DNA of 64,000 nt, from NCBI GenBank assembly GCA_965214305.1, contig OZ243949.1:1302001-1366000 (forward strand), given 5' to 3'. Position numbers and translations under genes: made by a program. Origin of the DNA: Azophilus sp965214305. GTDB taxonomy: Bacteria > Pseudomonadota > Gammaproteobacteria > Pseudomonadales > Azotimanducaceae. This document shows positions 9,356-18,011 of the stretch, in pieces. Below the pieces are notes generated by a model that worked only from the letters and a program-made list of their open reading frames with translations, searched no databases and was not told where the DNA came from. How positions within the stretch are numbered: the stretch's first letter is position 1; every line of letters starts with the position of its first letter.

Positions 9356-9772
9356 ATGAGCAAGCCGCCCGCCTTCAAATTGCACCACGGCGCCCTGTCG
9401 GTGAGCGATTTGCGGCGCTCCATGGAGTTCTACGAGCGGGTGCTGGGCTTTAAGGAATCAAGCCGCGTGTCGGTGCCCGAAATCTCCCTCGATATCGTGT
9501 TCATCAAAAACGGCAGCGACTACCTGGAATTGTTTTGTCACCAGCAGGCGAAGAAGCTGCCGGAATTCTGCAAGGACAACCTCGCGGATTTCCAAGTTGT
9601 GGGCACCAAGCATATCGCCTTCGAGGTCGAGGACCCGAAAGCCTTCCACCGGCACTTGAAGGAGCAGGGCGTGGCCGGTTTATCGGAAATCCACGACAAC
9701 AACCCCACCTACTTCTATTTCTTTTTCCGCGATCCCGACGGCATTGCGCTGGAAGTCATCGCCCGGAAATAG
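9356..9772 (+). CDS. VOC-superfamily (glyoxalase/dioxygenase-like) protein
   Basis: Single vicinal-oxygen-chelate domain pair, about 138 residues. The paired beta-alpha-beta-beta-beta modules are visible: first metal-type His in LHHGALSVSDL, second in TKHIAFEVED, and the acidic ligand near the end in GIALEVIA. The ATG at 9356 is preferred to the GTG at 9350. It follows the E2 gene by 12 bases and is likely the last gene of that transcript. VOC proteins include lactoylglutathione lyases, extradiol dioxygenases and isomerases; the sequence does not decide among these. A second VOC domain is fused to a hydrolase about 6 kb away, in the facing operon. Confidence 0.8.
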   Translation: MSKPPAFKLHHGALSVSDLRRSMEFYERVLGFKESSRVSVPEISLDIVFIKNGSDYLELFCHQQAKKLPEFCKDNLADFQVVGTKHIAFEVEDPKAFHRHLKEQGVAGLSEIHDNNPTYFYFFFRDPDGIALEVIARK

Positions 9773-9891
9773 CCAAGGGCCGTGCCAAGCCGATGCCGCC
9801 GCGCCAGCGCCCCTCCGCTTCGCGGCAAAAGCGCCACCGCTAAAGCCGCAGTTCCTATGGCGTACCCGTTTATATCTGACGGAGAGCAGAC

Positions 9892-10452
9892 ATGACTGAT
9901 AAAACGGCCTATTTCAAGCGCCTATTGCAAACCGCTTTGGCGTTCGTTCCCGTGTGCATGGGCTTGTTCGCCTTCCTCAATAACGTGACCGACTGGAACG
10001 GCACCATGGAACGGGTGATATTCCCGCTGTTGTCCATGGCGGACAACGCGGCCAGCGACACCCAGGGCTGGCGGGCAGTGGGCAGCCCGGCGCTCGCGCA
10101 TCTGGCTTACGGTTTCGCGACCACCTTGGAATTGCTCATGGGGCTGCTCGCCGCCTTCGGAGCCGTTGGCATGATTCGGCACCGCAAGGGCTCTTTGGCC
10201 GAGTTCCGGCGGGGCAGCCATTGGGTTTGTCTGGCCTGCCTTTTGGGGGCATTGATTTATTGCTTTATCTTTTTCACGATTGGCGGGGACTGGTTCCTGG
10301 CTTGGAAAAACGAAAATTTGCTGTTTTTGCAGAGCGACTCGCTGAACTACGCCGCTGTGCTGGCCATCGTGTTCCTGTACCTGCACTTTCCTCTTGACGA
10401 AATTCCGTGTAAAGCGGAGTATGTTGCCCAAGAACCAGAAGGCGAAAACTGA
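9892..10452 (+). CDS. DUF2165-family small integral membrane protein
   Basis: Inner-membrane protein of 186 residues with four hydrophobic segments (roughly 10-28, 64-95, 104-128, 145-165). The conserved FAFLNNVTDWN after the first segment, the GWRAVGSPALAHLAYGF loop and the FFTIGGDWFLAW motif match what I know of the DUF2165 family; no biochemical function is established. It lies between the VOC gene and the TonB-dependent receptor, all on the same strand. A second, divergent member lies at 50448-50957 next to P450 genes, so both copies sit among catabolic genes. Confidence 0.8.
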   Translation: MTDKTAYFKRLLQTALAFVPVCMGLFAFLNNVTDWNGTMERVIFPLLSMADNAASDTQGWRAVGSPALAHLAYGFATTLELLMGLLAAFGAVGMIRHRKGSLAEFRRGSHWVCLACLLGALIYCFIFFTIGGDWFLAWKNENLLFLQSDSLNYAAVLAIVFLYLHFPLDEIPCKAEYVAQEPEGEN

Positions 10453-10521
10453 TCGTCGGCATCCTTGCAGTTTGTCGCTGCCAAGAACCTCTTATTCGAC
10501 ATCAATCATTAGGGATACGTT

Positions 10522-12921
10522 ATGCGTTATTTTACCAAGCCCGTCCTTTTTCTGGGCGGCGCAGTCTTTGTGGCTGCATCGCTTCATCCGGCTGAGAAGC
10601 TGCATGCCCAGGCGGTTATAGAGGAAGTGGTGGTCACCGCCCAGAAACGCGAGCAATCGCTGTTGGACGTGCCGATTTCCATCACCGCGCTAACGCCGGA
10701 AACGCTGGATAACGACAATATCCAGAGCCTGGCGGATATGAGCGCCATAGCACCGGGCCTGGTGGTTGCCAGAAACGAAGGCTTTTCCAGGGCGGTGTCG
10801 ATACGCGGCATCGGCTTCGAGGCCACTCAGAATGTCGATGCCTACCCCTCAGTGGCGTTCCATATCGACGGGGTGTTTATCGCCGACCCGAATGCCACCA
10901 ACCTCGAATTCATCGACGTGGAGCGGATTGAAGTGCTGCGCGGCCCGCAAGGCACCTTGTTCGGCCAGAACTCCACCGGCGGCGCCATCAACGTGGTCAA
11001 CAAGATCCCCGAGCTGGGCGAGTTCAGCGGCCATGCCGATATCGCTGTCGGCAACCACAGCCTGGTGCAGCCGCGGGCCGCCATTAACCTGCCCTTGGGC
11101 GATGCGGTTGCCGCGAGGGCCGCGCTCACCTACCTCAGCCACGACGGGTTCGCCGAGATCGTGGGCGGCGCAAAAGACATCAACGGCCAGGTGAACGACG
11201 GCTATGACCTGGACGAGGCGGATAACTTTCAGTTCCAAGGCAAGCTGCTGTGGCAGCCCACCGATAATTTCTCCGCTATATTTGGCGCCACGTTTTTCTC
11301 CATTGACGATGTGGGCGACCGTGCCCAGCGGCATGTGAACGACCCGAGCGGGGATATCAGGGAAGTCACTTCGGATACTGCCGGCCAATACGATGCCGAT
11401 AGCTCGATTTTCTCCCTCACGCTGGAATACGACACGGGCATCGCCACCGTCAAGTCCATTACCGGCTTTGTGGAGTTCGACCAAGCCAACTATCTCGACA
11501 GCGACAAGGGCGTGTACAACGCCATGGGCGAGCCCTGGTTCGCCGGCCTTGCCGCGGAGAGTGTCTCGGAGCGCGGCAGCGAAACCTGGACGCAGGAAAT
11601 CAACGTGGTCTCCAATACCGATGGCATGCTCGACTGGGTGGTCGGCGCGTTCTGGCTGGATGGCGAAGGCACCACCTGGTTCGACTCCGTGCGCGACCTC
11701 AACGGCAATGGCGTTTTCGACCAAGGGGGCACTTGGAGAGGAACGCAAACAACCCGTGAGGAATGCGCGCCGGACTTTGCCACTGGCATGGGCGGTTTCT
11801 TGTTCGGCGAGCGCGACTTCTGCACCAATATCGCCTCGAAGCGGAAATCCTGGTCGCTGTACGGAGAGGTTGGCTTTGATCTGACGGAGCGCGCGCGCCT
11901 CACCGGCGGGCTGCGCTACACAGACGACGAGCTGGTGTTACGCAGCGGCGGCTTCAGCGCCGCGCCGCCGGAGGATCCCACCCAGAATCCGACGGATTCG
12001 GTGCTCACCGGCAAGATCGGGGTCGAGTTCGATGTGAATGACAGCCTGATGTCTTATTTCTCCTGGACGCGCGGCTTCAAGCCGGCCACCGGCAACCTCA
12101 CCGCGGAGGACAGCGACGAGTTCATCAACGCCGCGTCGGCACCGGAGGAAGTGGATGCCTTCGAGGTTGGCGCCAAGGGCCAGTTCATGGATGGCCAAAT
12201 GAACCTCAACGTGGCCGCGTTCTACTACGACTACAACGACATGCAGTTCCTCACAACGGGCGGCAACGCAACGTTTTCGGGCGGCGTCGGCAACCTGAAT
12301 AAAGCCCGGGTGACAGGCTTGGAAGTGGAAATGCAAGCCTTGGTGAGCGACAGCTTTTCCGTGGATGCCGGGCTCACTTTTCTGGATACCGAAATCACGG
12401 CGGACCAGCGGGTGCTCGATAACAACAAGAAATGGCGGCAATGCGCGGTGCCCGCATTCCTGAGAGGCGAAGACGTTAATTTCGGCCCCGAAGCCAACCC
12501 GCGCTTCAGGGCATGCGGATCGGCCCTAGCCGAGAATATCGAGGGGAACCCGTTGCCCAAAGCACCTGAATTCTCCGCCAACGTTGCCTTGAACTATATG
12601 TTCAACACCGCCTTCGGCGAAGTCGATTCCAGGCTCTCGTTCATCCGCCGGGGCAGCTTCGCTTCGCGCGTGTTTTCCACCAACGACAAGGACAACCGCG
12701 GCGTTTCGCTGGACACCACCAAGGCTTACAGCCTGGTCAATCTGAGCATTTACTTGAGGCCCGTTAATTACGAGAACCTAACCTTGGGCTTGCTGGTGTT
12801 GAACCTCACCGACGAGGATGGCGTCAACTCGCGCTGGAGTAATAACTTCGGCACCGCTCAAACCAGCGAGGAGTTCGTTCGGCCGCGCCAGTTCATCGGG
12901 CAGGTTTCGTATCGCTTCTAA
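10522..12921 (+). CDS. TonB-dependent outer-membrane receptor
   Basis: Energy-coupled outer-membrane transporter of 799 residues. A signal peptide covers about residues 1-30 (FLGGAVFVAASLHPA core, cleavage near HAQA), followed by the TonB box EEVVVTAQKR (35-44), a plug domain (about 48-160 with IRGIGFEATQNVDAYPSVAF and VLRGPQGTLFGQNSTGG), then a beta barrel ending in the terminal aromatic residue of VSYRF. The VTAQKR-type N-terminus is typical of the large sphingomonad/gammaproteobacterial class of TonB receptors for small organic compounds rather than classical siderophore receptors; the ligand is unknown. It presumably imports the substrate of the adjacent catabolic genes. Confidence 0.93.
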   Translation: MRYFTKPVLFLGGAVFVAASLHPAEKLHAQAVIEEVVVTAQKREQSLLDVPISITALTPETLDNDNIQSLADMSAIAPGLVVARNEGFSRAVSIRGIGFEATQNVDAYPSVAFHIDGVFIADPNATNLEFIDVERIEVLRGPQGTLFGQNSTGGAINVVNKIPELGEFSGHADIAVGNHSLVQPRAAINLPLGDAVAARAALTYLSHDGFAEIVGGAKDINGQVNDGYDLDEADNFQFQGKLLWQPTDNFSAIFGATFFSIDDVGDRAQRHVNDPSGDIREVTSDTAGQYDADSSIFSLTLEYDTGIATVKSITGFVEFDQANYLDSDKGVYNAMGEPWFAGLAAESVSERGSETWTQEINVVSNTDGMLDWVVGAFWLDGEGTTWFDSVRDLNGNGVFDQGGTWRGTQTTREECAPDFATGMGGFLFGERDFCTNIASKRKSWSLYGEVGFDLTERARLTGGLRYTDDELVLRSGGFSAAPPEDPTQNPTDSVLTGKIGVEFDVNDSLMSYFSWTRGFKPATGNLTAEDSDEFINAASAPEEVDAFEVGAKGQFMDGQMNLNVAAFYYDYNDMQFLTTGGNATFSGGVGNLNKARVTGLEVEMQALVSDSFSVDAGLTFLDTEITADQRVLDNNKKWRQCAVPAFLRGEDVNFGPEANPRFRACGSALAENIEGNPLPKAPEFSANVALNYMFNTAFGEVDSRLSFIRRGSFASRVFSTNDKDNRGVSLDTTKAYSLVNLSIYLRPVNYENLTLGLLVLNLTDEDGVNSRWSNNFGTAQTSEEFVRPRQFIGQVSYRF

Positions 12922-12944
12922 CCCGCGCCGCGAAATCCTCTGAA

Positions 12945-13721
12945 ATGGGCTTGCAAGGCAAAGCCGCCCTGGTCACCGGGGCGGCCCAAGGCATCGGTGC
13001 GGCCATCGCCGCGCGGCTGGCGCAGGACGGGGCCGCGGTTGCGGTCATCGATATCAATGCGGAACGGGCCGAGGAAGTAGCCGCCGCGCTGCGGGCGAAC
13101 GGCGCCCACTCAATGGCGGCGGCTATCGACGTGACCAAGCAGGAAAGCGTGGCCGAAGGAATCGAGGAGGTCGCCAAGGCATTGGGCGCGCCGCTGATCC
13201 TGGTGAATAATGCCGGCGTTTATAAAAGCACGGCGCTGCTGGATGACTCGTCCGAATCTTGGGATATCAGCTTGGATGTGATGCTGAAAGGGGTGCTGCT
13301 GATGTCCCGGGCAGTAGCGCCGCATATGATCCGTGCGGGCTGGGGGCGGATCATCAATCTGGGCTCGATGATGAGCAGCGTGGCTTATGGCGAGGACTCG
13401 GCCTATTGCACGGCGAAGGCGGGCGTTCTGGGCTTGACCCGGTCGCTGGGTGCCGAGCTGGCAAAGCACAATATTTGCGTGAACGCCATCTGCCCGGGCA
13501 GCATACTCACAACTATGCTGGAAAAAGTCGGCCGGGCGGTAGAGCGCCGCGACGGGCTGGAAACCGAATCATGGCTGCAAAAAAGGGCTGGAGAAATCCC
13601 CCTCGGCAGGCTGGGCCTGCCGGAAGATATCGCCAATGCCGCCAGCTTTTTCTGCAGCGAGGACTCGAGCTACATCACCGGCCAGTCCCTGCACGTCAAC
13701 GGCGGCATCTACCAGTCCTGA
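12945..13721 (+). CDS. Short-chain dehydrogenase/reductase (SDR)
   Basis: Classical SDR oxidoreductase of 258 residues. It has the nucleotide-binding glycine motif TGAAQGIG (11-18), an acidic residue Asp36 after the second strand that favours NAD(H), the NNAG motif (88-91) and the catalytic triad Ser141, Tyr154, Lys158 in SAYCTAK. The C-terminus HVNGG is standard. It starts 24 bases after the TonB receptor stop and converges on the permease gene. It probably oxidises or reduces an alcohol/ketone intermediate of the cluster's pathway; substrate unknown. Confidence 0.9.
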   Translation: MGLQGKAALVTGAAQGIGAAIAARLAQDGAAVAVIDINAERAEEVAAALRANGAHSMAAAIDVTKQESVAEGIEEVAKALGAPLILVNNAGVYKSTALLDDSSESWDISLDVMLKGVLLMSRAVAPHMIRAGWGRIINLGSMMSSVAYGEDSAYCTAKAGVLGLTRSLGAELAKHNICVNAICPGSILTTMLEKVGRAVERRDGLETESWLQKRAGEIPLGRLGLPEDIANAASFFCSEDSSYITGQSLHVNGGIYQS

Positions 13722-13766
13722 CCCCCGCCCCAAATCATTAACTCCGAGCATCCGTAACCGCAGGCA

Positions 13767-15365
13767 TCAATCCGGCTTGCGCTCGCTCCCGGTGAAGTAA
13801 GGCGCGAGGTACAGCACGACCGCCATCGCCAGATAGCCGGTGGTCCATTTGGTCCAGACCGGCACCGGCAGCGATAGCTGCCCGATCACGTCGCCTGTTG
13901 TGATGGTGTAGGTGTGCGTGAACCCAATCAACGACAGCAGCACCCCCACCATGCACCAGTGCGCGGCAAGGGTGAACCGCCGCTCGATGGCATAGTAGGT
14001 TATGCCCGCGAGAATCATCGAGGTGTAGATGAATCCCTGGCCGAGCGCGAACATCCCGTCCGCATAAAAGGTGCGGATCGCGACAAAACTGTCGATAAAG
14101 CCTTGGTTGTACAGGCTGGCGCCGGTGGCGGCCTCGGCGGCGGACATGGCGTGCTTGACCGCCAGGCTCACATAGCCGGCAATGGCCGGGGTCAGGCCCA
14201 GAACAACAGCCGGAATATGGCGCTTTTCCGCCACTTGGAAGTTCTGCGCGCACACCACCATGCCGATCCAGATCAAAATCGGCATCACCGCCTCGATGGG
14301 AATGAGATAGGCGAACAAGCTCAAGGTTCCGGTCATGCAAACCAGCGTCCAGACAATGGCGTTGATGGTGGAATAGCCGGCCCTGGCGCCGATTCTCTTG
14401 TAGCCCGGGTGGCCCAGGAAAATAGTGGTGGGAAAAGGCGAGCCGAACAAGGCGGTGGCCAGGCTGCCCGCGCCGTTGGCCAGCAGCAGCGGCTTGGGCG
14501 GGTAGGCGTCGCCGGCCGCCGCCGCCGCTTCTATGTTCTGCAAGGAGCCGATCAGGAATATGAAGCCGAACGGAATCACCACGGGCAGGAATTCCACGAT
14601 CATCTCGAAGGAGGAGAACATCCGCATCACTTCCAAGCTGGGCAAGTGCAGCCCGATATGCTCGAGGCTGAAGTCCGTGGCAGGCACCACGGAAGGGAAT
14701 CCGGTCCAATACAGCGTCCACGCCATCAGGCTGCCGCCTGCGAGGATCAGCAAGCCACCCGGCACACCGCCTTTGGCCTTGGCGCCGCCGAAATAGAAAA
14801 CCAGCGCCAGCGCCAGCGAAGTGAATCCGATCAGCGGATAGGCGTAAGTGCGAAAAACGTAATCCATGCTGATGAAAGCGAGCCCGGTGCCGGCGATCGC
14901 AACCAGCATCACCACCCTAGGCGTGACTTTGCGGATATGGTGCGCCACGAACGACCCTAGGAACTCTATGCTGCCGGACACCATGCAGGCCAGCAGGCCG
15001 GTGTGCCAAGCAATGATATCGGCCGTTTCCTTGTCCATGCCCATAGACAGCGCCTTTTGCTGGGTGGGAAACATCACCAGGAACACGTAAACCACAACGG
15101 TGATGGCGCTGGCGCCGTAGGGCATGGCGCACACGTCGTCGCGATTTTCCCGCCTGGCCAGCTTCAGCGCCTGCCAAGCGTAAAAGCCGTTGCCGATAAT
15201 CAGGCCTATAGCCGATGCCGGCAGGATGCGGTAGAAGAAAAGCTCCTCGGAAAAGCCCAGGAAATCCAGGCACAGCTTGTTCATCAGGATGAACACGAGC
15301 AGCGCGTCCAGCCCGAAGGCGAAAAAGCCCTCCCAGTCCCCTTTGACAAACCATTTCGCCCTCAT
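13767..15365 (-). CDS. NCS2/AzgA-like (xanthine/uracil-type) permease
   Basis: Polytopic inner-membrane transporter of 532 residues with about twelve or more hydrophobic segments. It starts with a hydrophilic WFVKGDWEGFFAFGLDALL lead-in and has DVCAMPYGASAITVVVYVF after the second helix and FGSPFPTTIFLGHPGYKR in the middle. These resemble the permease branch related to xanthine/uracil and AzgA carriers. Last gene of a five-gene minus-strand operon; its ATG overlaps the TGA of the preceding hydrolase. The company of amidohydrolases fits import of a nucleobase-like or cyclic amide substrate, but that is inference. Confidence 0.7.
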   Translation of the reverse strand: MRAKWFVKGDWEGFFAFGLDALLVFILMNKLCLDFLGFSEELFFYRILPASAIGLIIGNGFYAWQALKLARRENRDDVCAMPYGASAITVVVYVFLVMFPTQQKALSMGMDKETADIIAWHTGLLACMVSGSIEFLGSFVAHHIRKVTPRVVMLVAIAGTGLAFISMDYVFRTYAYPLIGFTSLALALVFYFGGAKAKGGVPGGLLILAGGSLMAWTLYWTGFPSVVPATDFSLEHIGLHLPSLEVMRMFSSFEMIVEFLPVVIPFGFIFLIGSLQNIEAAAAAGDAYPPKPLLLANGAGSLATALFGSPFPTTIFLGHPGYKRIGARAGYSTINAIVWTLVCMTGTLSLFAYLIPIEAVMPILIWIGMVVCAQNFQVAEKRHIPAVVLGLTPAIAGYVSLAVKHAMSAAEAATGASLYNQGFIDSFVAIRTFYADGMFALGQGFIYTSMILAGITYYAIERRFTLAAHWCMVGVLLSLIGFTHTYTITTGDVIGQLSLPVPVWTKWTTGYLAMAVVLYLAPYFTGSERKPD

Positions 15366-16342
15366 GTTTCAAACAGCTCCAATTCGTTGCCGTCGGGGTC
15401 CAGCACATAGACTGCCTTGCCGTAGGGGCCGGGGCCGGGCGATCCCCTAGTGAATCGCGCGCCTTTTTTCTTCAGTTTCCGGTAGAGGGCATCAACGTTT
15501 CTAACCTCGAACGCCAGATGGTCCAGCTGCTTGAGGTCGCCGGGGCCGCCAGCGGTCAGCCCCAGCCCTTCCATGGTGGCGATAAACGGCCGGCCGTCGG
15601 GCAGCGGCTTGGCATCCACGCGCCGGGTGAAGCCCAAGGTATCGAGATAGAACTCCATCGACCTTTCCAAATCGCTCACCATCAGCAGCAAGTGGTGCAA
15701 ATACACCGGGCGCGGCTGCCGCTGCCGCTCCATCCAGCCGATGAAATCGCTGGAATCGCAGGTCACCCCGAGATACTGGCGCCATACTTCCTTGGCGCTT
15801 TCCTCCCACGCGGGGTTCACGCCCGAGATGCAGTCCTCGATCGCCACCACATCGTAGTCCCGCAGGTAGGCTTCGCGGATCGTGGTTTCCACGCAGGCAT
15901 TGGCGGTCAAGCCGGTGACGAATAGCGCCTCCGCGCCCAGCTGCTCCAAAACCACCTCCAAGCGGGTTTCGTAGAATCCACCGAACCGGTGCTTGCGGAT
16001 GACATGGGCGGGATCTCTCACCAGATCCTTGAGCTCATCGACGATTTCCGCATCCCAGGTGCCCGCCAGCGCCGATACGCCCTTTCGCTTCGAGGTGTGG
16101 GAAGGTAGGCGCTTGCGGCTGCGCCGGCGATCCTCCTCGAAATGCTCCTGCACGGTCCACAGCACGGGCATGCCCGCGTCGTGGCAGCGCTCGATGACCT
16201 GGCGCAGGGGCTCGATCACGGTGCCCAAGCGGTCCGTGTCCAAGCCGGACTGGCCCAGAGTGCCGTCCTTGTGGCAAAACGCGTTTTGCAGATCGATCAC
16301 CAGCAGCGCGGATTTTTCGATAGCGAGAAGGTCGAGTGTCAT
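15362..16342 (-). CDS. Isochorismatase-family cysteine hydrolase fused to a VOC domain
   Basis: Two complete domains in one 326-residue chain. Residues 1-200 form an isochorismatase-like cysteine hydrolase: Asp17 in LLVIDLQNAF, Lys117 in VIRKHRF and Cys150 in GLTANACVETT are the expected catalytic Asp-Lys-Cys. Residues 212-326 form a VOC domain with a first His in YLHHLLLMVSDLE, a second His in LDHLAFEV and a terminal acidic ligand in GNELELFET. There is no frameshift or stop between them. Isochorismatase-fold enzymes hydrolyse amides or carbamoyl groups; VOC domains do dioxygenase, isomerase or lyase chemistry. The fusion suggests consecutive steps. Both ends overlap neighbours by four bases. 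Confidence 0.88.
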   Translation of the reverse strand: MTLDLLAIEKSALLVIDLQNAFCHKDGTLGQSGLDTDRLGTVIEPLRQVIERCHDAGMPVLWTVQEHFEEDRRRSRKRLPSHTSKRKGVSALAGTWDAEIVDELKDLVRDPAHVIRKHRFGGFYETRLEVVLEQLGAEALFVTGLTANACVETTIREAYLRDYDVVAIEDCISGVNPAWEESAKEVWRQYLGVTCDSSDFIGWMERQRQPRPVYLHHLLLMVSDLERSMEFYLDTLGFTRRVDAKPLPDGRPFIATMEGLGLTAGGPGDLKQLDHLAFEVRNVDALYRKLKKKGARFTRGSPGPGPYGKAVYVLDPDGNELELFET

Positions 16343-16539
16343 GGCTTGGCATCCTTTCTGTCCACGCCCAGCACCCCGGCGCGCGCCCAGTCCCGCAGCT
16401 CGTATTCTTGGAATATGACGTGCAGGCCGTCGGGCTTCGCATCCGCATGCTCAACCATGGCATCGGTAATCGCTTTGGCCAGCTTGCGTTTTTGATCCGT
16501 GGTGCGGCCCTTCCAAAGTTGTACGGTCACTACCGGCAT
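16339..16539 (-). CDS. 4-oxalocrotonate tautomerase-family protein
   Basis: Small enzyme of 66 residues whose mature N-terminus would be Pro, the catalytic base of the tautomerase superfamily (MPVVTVQLWKGRT). The beta-alpha-beta pattern with KRKLAKAITDAM and VIFQEYELRDWARAG fits the family, although the canonical C-terminal arginine region is altered. It overlaps the start of the fused hydrolase in an ATGA junction. Family members tautomerise 2-hydroxymuconate-type enols or act as dehalogenases and hydratases; here it probably isomerises an enol or ring-fission product of the pathway. Confidence 0.85.
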   Translation of the reverse strand: MPVVTVQLWKGRTTDQKRKLAKAITDAMVEHADAKPDGLHVIFQEYELRDWARAGVLGVDRKDAKP

Positions 16540-16554
16540 GGTCCTGGCTCCATT

Positions 16555-17994
16555 TCAGTTTCCTCCATCGTACAGCGTGGTTGAAGTGGGAACATCCGCT
16601 CGGTGCAGCCCCGCCCGCATCACCGCGGCGGCGGCCAGCTCGCGCGCTTTGCGCCTGAGGCGCGATTCATCGACGCCCGCCACTTTTCCGTTTGCGTACA
16701 GGGGCATGCCGTCCACCCAGGTTTCCTCAATGCTGGCAGTCGATGCGGAAAATACCAGCGCCTGCATGGGGTCGTGGAATGGCGTCCATTCAACATGGTC
16801 CAGATCGAAGATCACGAAATCGGCTTTTTTGCCCACTTCCAGCGAACCGATCTCGTCGTCCCACATCAAGGCCTTGGCGCCTTCGATGGTGGCGGCACGC
16901 AAAGCCTGCCGAACCGTGAACACGTCCGGTTTGAGGCGCGCGTCCTTGAACATGCCGGCGACCATGAACATCTGCCGCATCATATTCATGTTGCCGGCGG
17001 CGGACACCCCGTCGGTGCCCAGGCCCACGGTAACGCCCGCCTCGACCAGCTCGGGGTATTTGCCGATGGCGGTGGCGCCCTTGCCCAGCTTGAACGAGGA
17101 GGAAGGGCAAAACGCCACCTTGGTGTCGTGGCGGGCCAGCGTTCCCACCTCGTCATCGCTGACCGCGGCACCGTGGGCGATCACGAGGTTGCGGCCCAGC
17201 CCGCCCGCCTGCTCGATGCGGGTAATCGGCCATGCGCCGTGCTTGCCTTCGCAAACCCGGGCCTCTTCGATGCTGGTTGCCAAGTGGTAGGTGGTGCCCA
17301 CCCCCAAGCGCTCCGCCAGCTCGCGCGCGCCCACATGGAGATCGAGCGTGCAAGGCTCCTTGCCCTCGATATTCACCCAGCAACGGACGCGCCCGTCCAA
17401 GCCACCGTGATAGGTCTCGACGCATTGCTCCAGCGTTTTCAACGCCGCCTTCGCGCTGGGGAAGAAATGATGCTTCATCATTTCCTCCGACCAGCCCCGC
17501 GGCGCGATTTCCGGCGGATTGTCGGCCGCATGACGGCCGGTGATGCCGCGAATGCCGGTTTGCTCCATGGCCCGCACCGTAATGCCCGGGTCGTATTGCG
17601 AGCCCATGTCCAGAAAGCAGGTGGTGCCGCAGCGCAGCATCTCGGTAATGCCGAGCAAGGCACCCCAGTACTCGTCCTCCGCGCTGATATGCGCATAAAA
17701 CGGCTTAGCCCAATGGAACACCCAGGCCCGGGTGTTGAGATTATCCGGGAAAACGGCGCGCGAGAGGGTTTCGGATAAATGCACATGGGAGTCTATGAAG
17801 CCGGGGCAAACCCCCTTAAGCCTGCCGTCCCTGATCCGGTCAAAACCATCGCGGGAATGCTTTTTCGAGATTTCCGGAGAAGGCCCCAAGTCGATAATCC
17901 TGTCATCCTCGATCACCATTGACGCATCCCGCAGCACGGCATCATCCCTATCGACCGTAAGGACAAAATCAAGATTTTCGATCAGGGTCTTCAA
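16555..17994 (-). CDS. TRZ/ATZ-type metal-dependent amidohydrolase
   Basis: Amidohydrolase-superfamily enzyme of 479 residues, subgroup that includes triazine hydrolases, guanine deaminase and S-adenosylhomocysteine deaminase. The N-terminal beta-sandwich strand runs to PGFIDSHVHLSE, giving metal ligands His70 and His72. Further ligands appear in TTYHLATS, VIAHGAAVSDDE and GLGTDGVSAAGN. The C-terminal beta-sandwich contains GSLEVGKKADFVIFDLD. It probably removes an amino or other leaving group from an N-heterocycle; the substrate is not readable. It lies 15 bases upstream of the tautomerase gene and 17 bases downstream of the M24 gene on the same strand. Confidence 0.88.
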   Translation of the reverse strand: MKTLIENLDFVLTVDRDDAVLRDASMVIEDDRIIDLGPSPEISKKHSRDGFDRIRDGRLKGVCPGFIDSHVHLSETLSRAVFPDNLNTRAWVFHWAKPFYAHISAEDEYWGALLGITEMLRCGTTCFLDMGSQYDPGITVRAMEQTGIRGITGRHAADNPPEIAPRGWSEEMMKHHFFPSAKAALKTLEQCVETYHGGLDGRVRCWVNIEGKEPCTLDLHVGARELAERLGVGTTYHLATSIEEARVCEGKHGAWPITRIEQAGGLGRNLVIAHGAAVSDDEVGTLARHDTKVAFCPSSSFKLGKGATAIGKYPELVEAGVTVGLGTDGVSAAGNMNMMRQMFMVAGMFKDARLKPDVFTVRQALRAATIEGAKALMWDDEIGSLEVGKKADFVIFDLDHVEWTPFHDPMQALVFSASTASIEETWVDGMPLYANGKVAGVDESRLRRKARELAAAAVMRAGLHRADVPTSTTLYDGGN

Positions 17995-18011
17995 AGCGCG
18001 GCGGACGCCAA

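Noticed and set aside
8245..9453. 402-residue plus-strand frame over the E2 gene
   Set aside because: Alternate frame of a clear E2 acyltransferase; composition is Arg/Gly/His with no motif.
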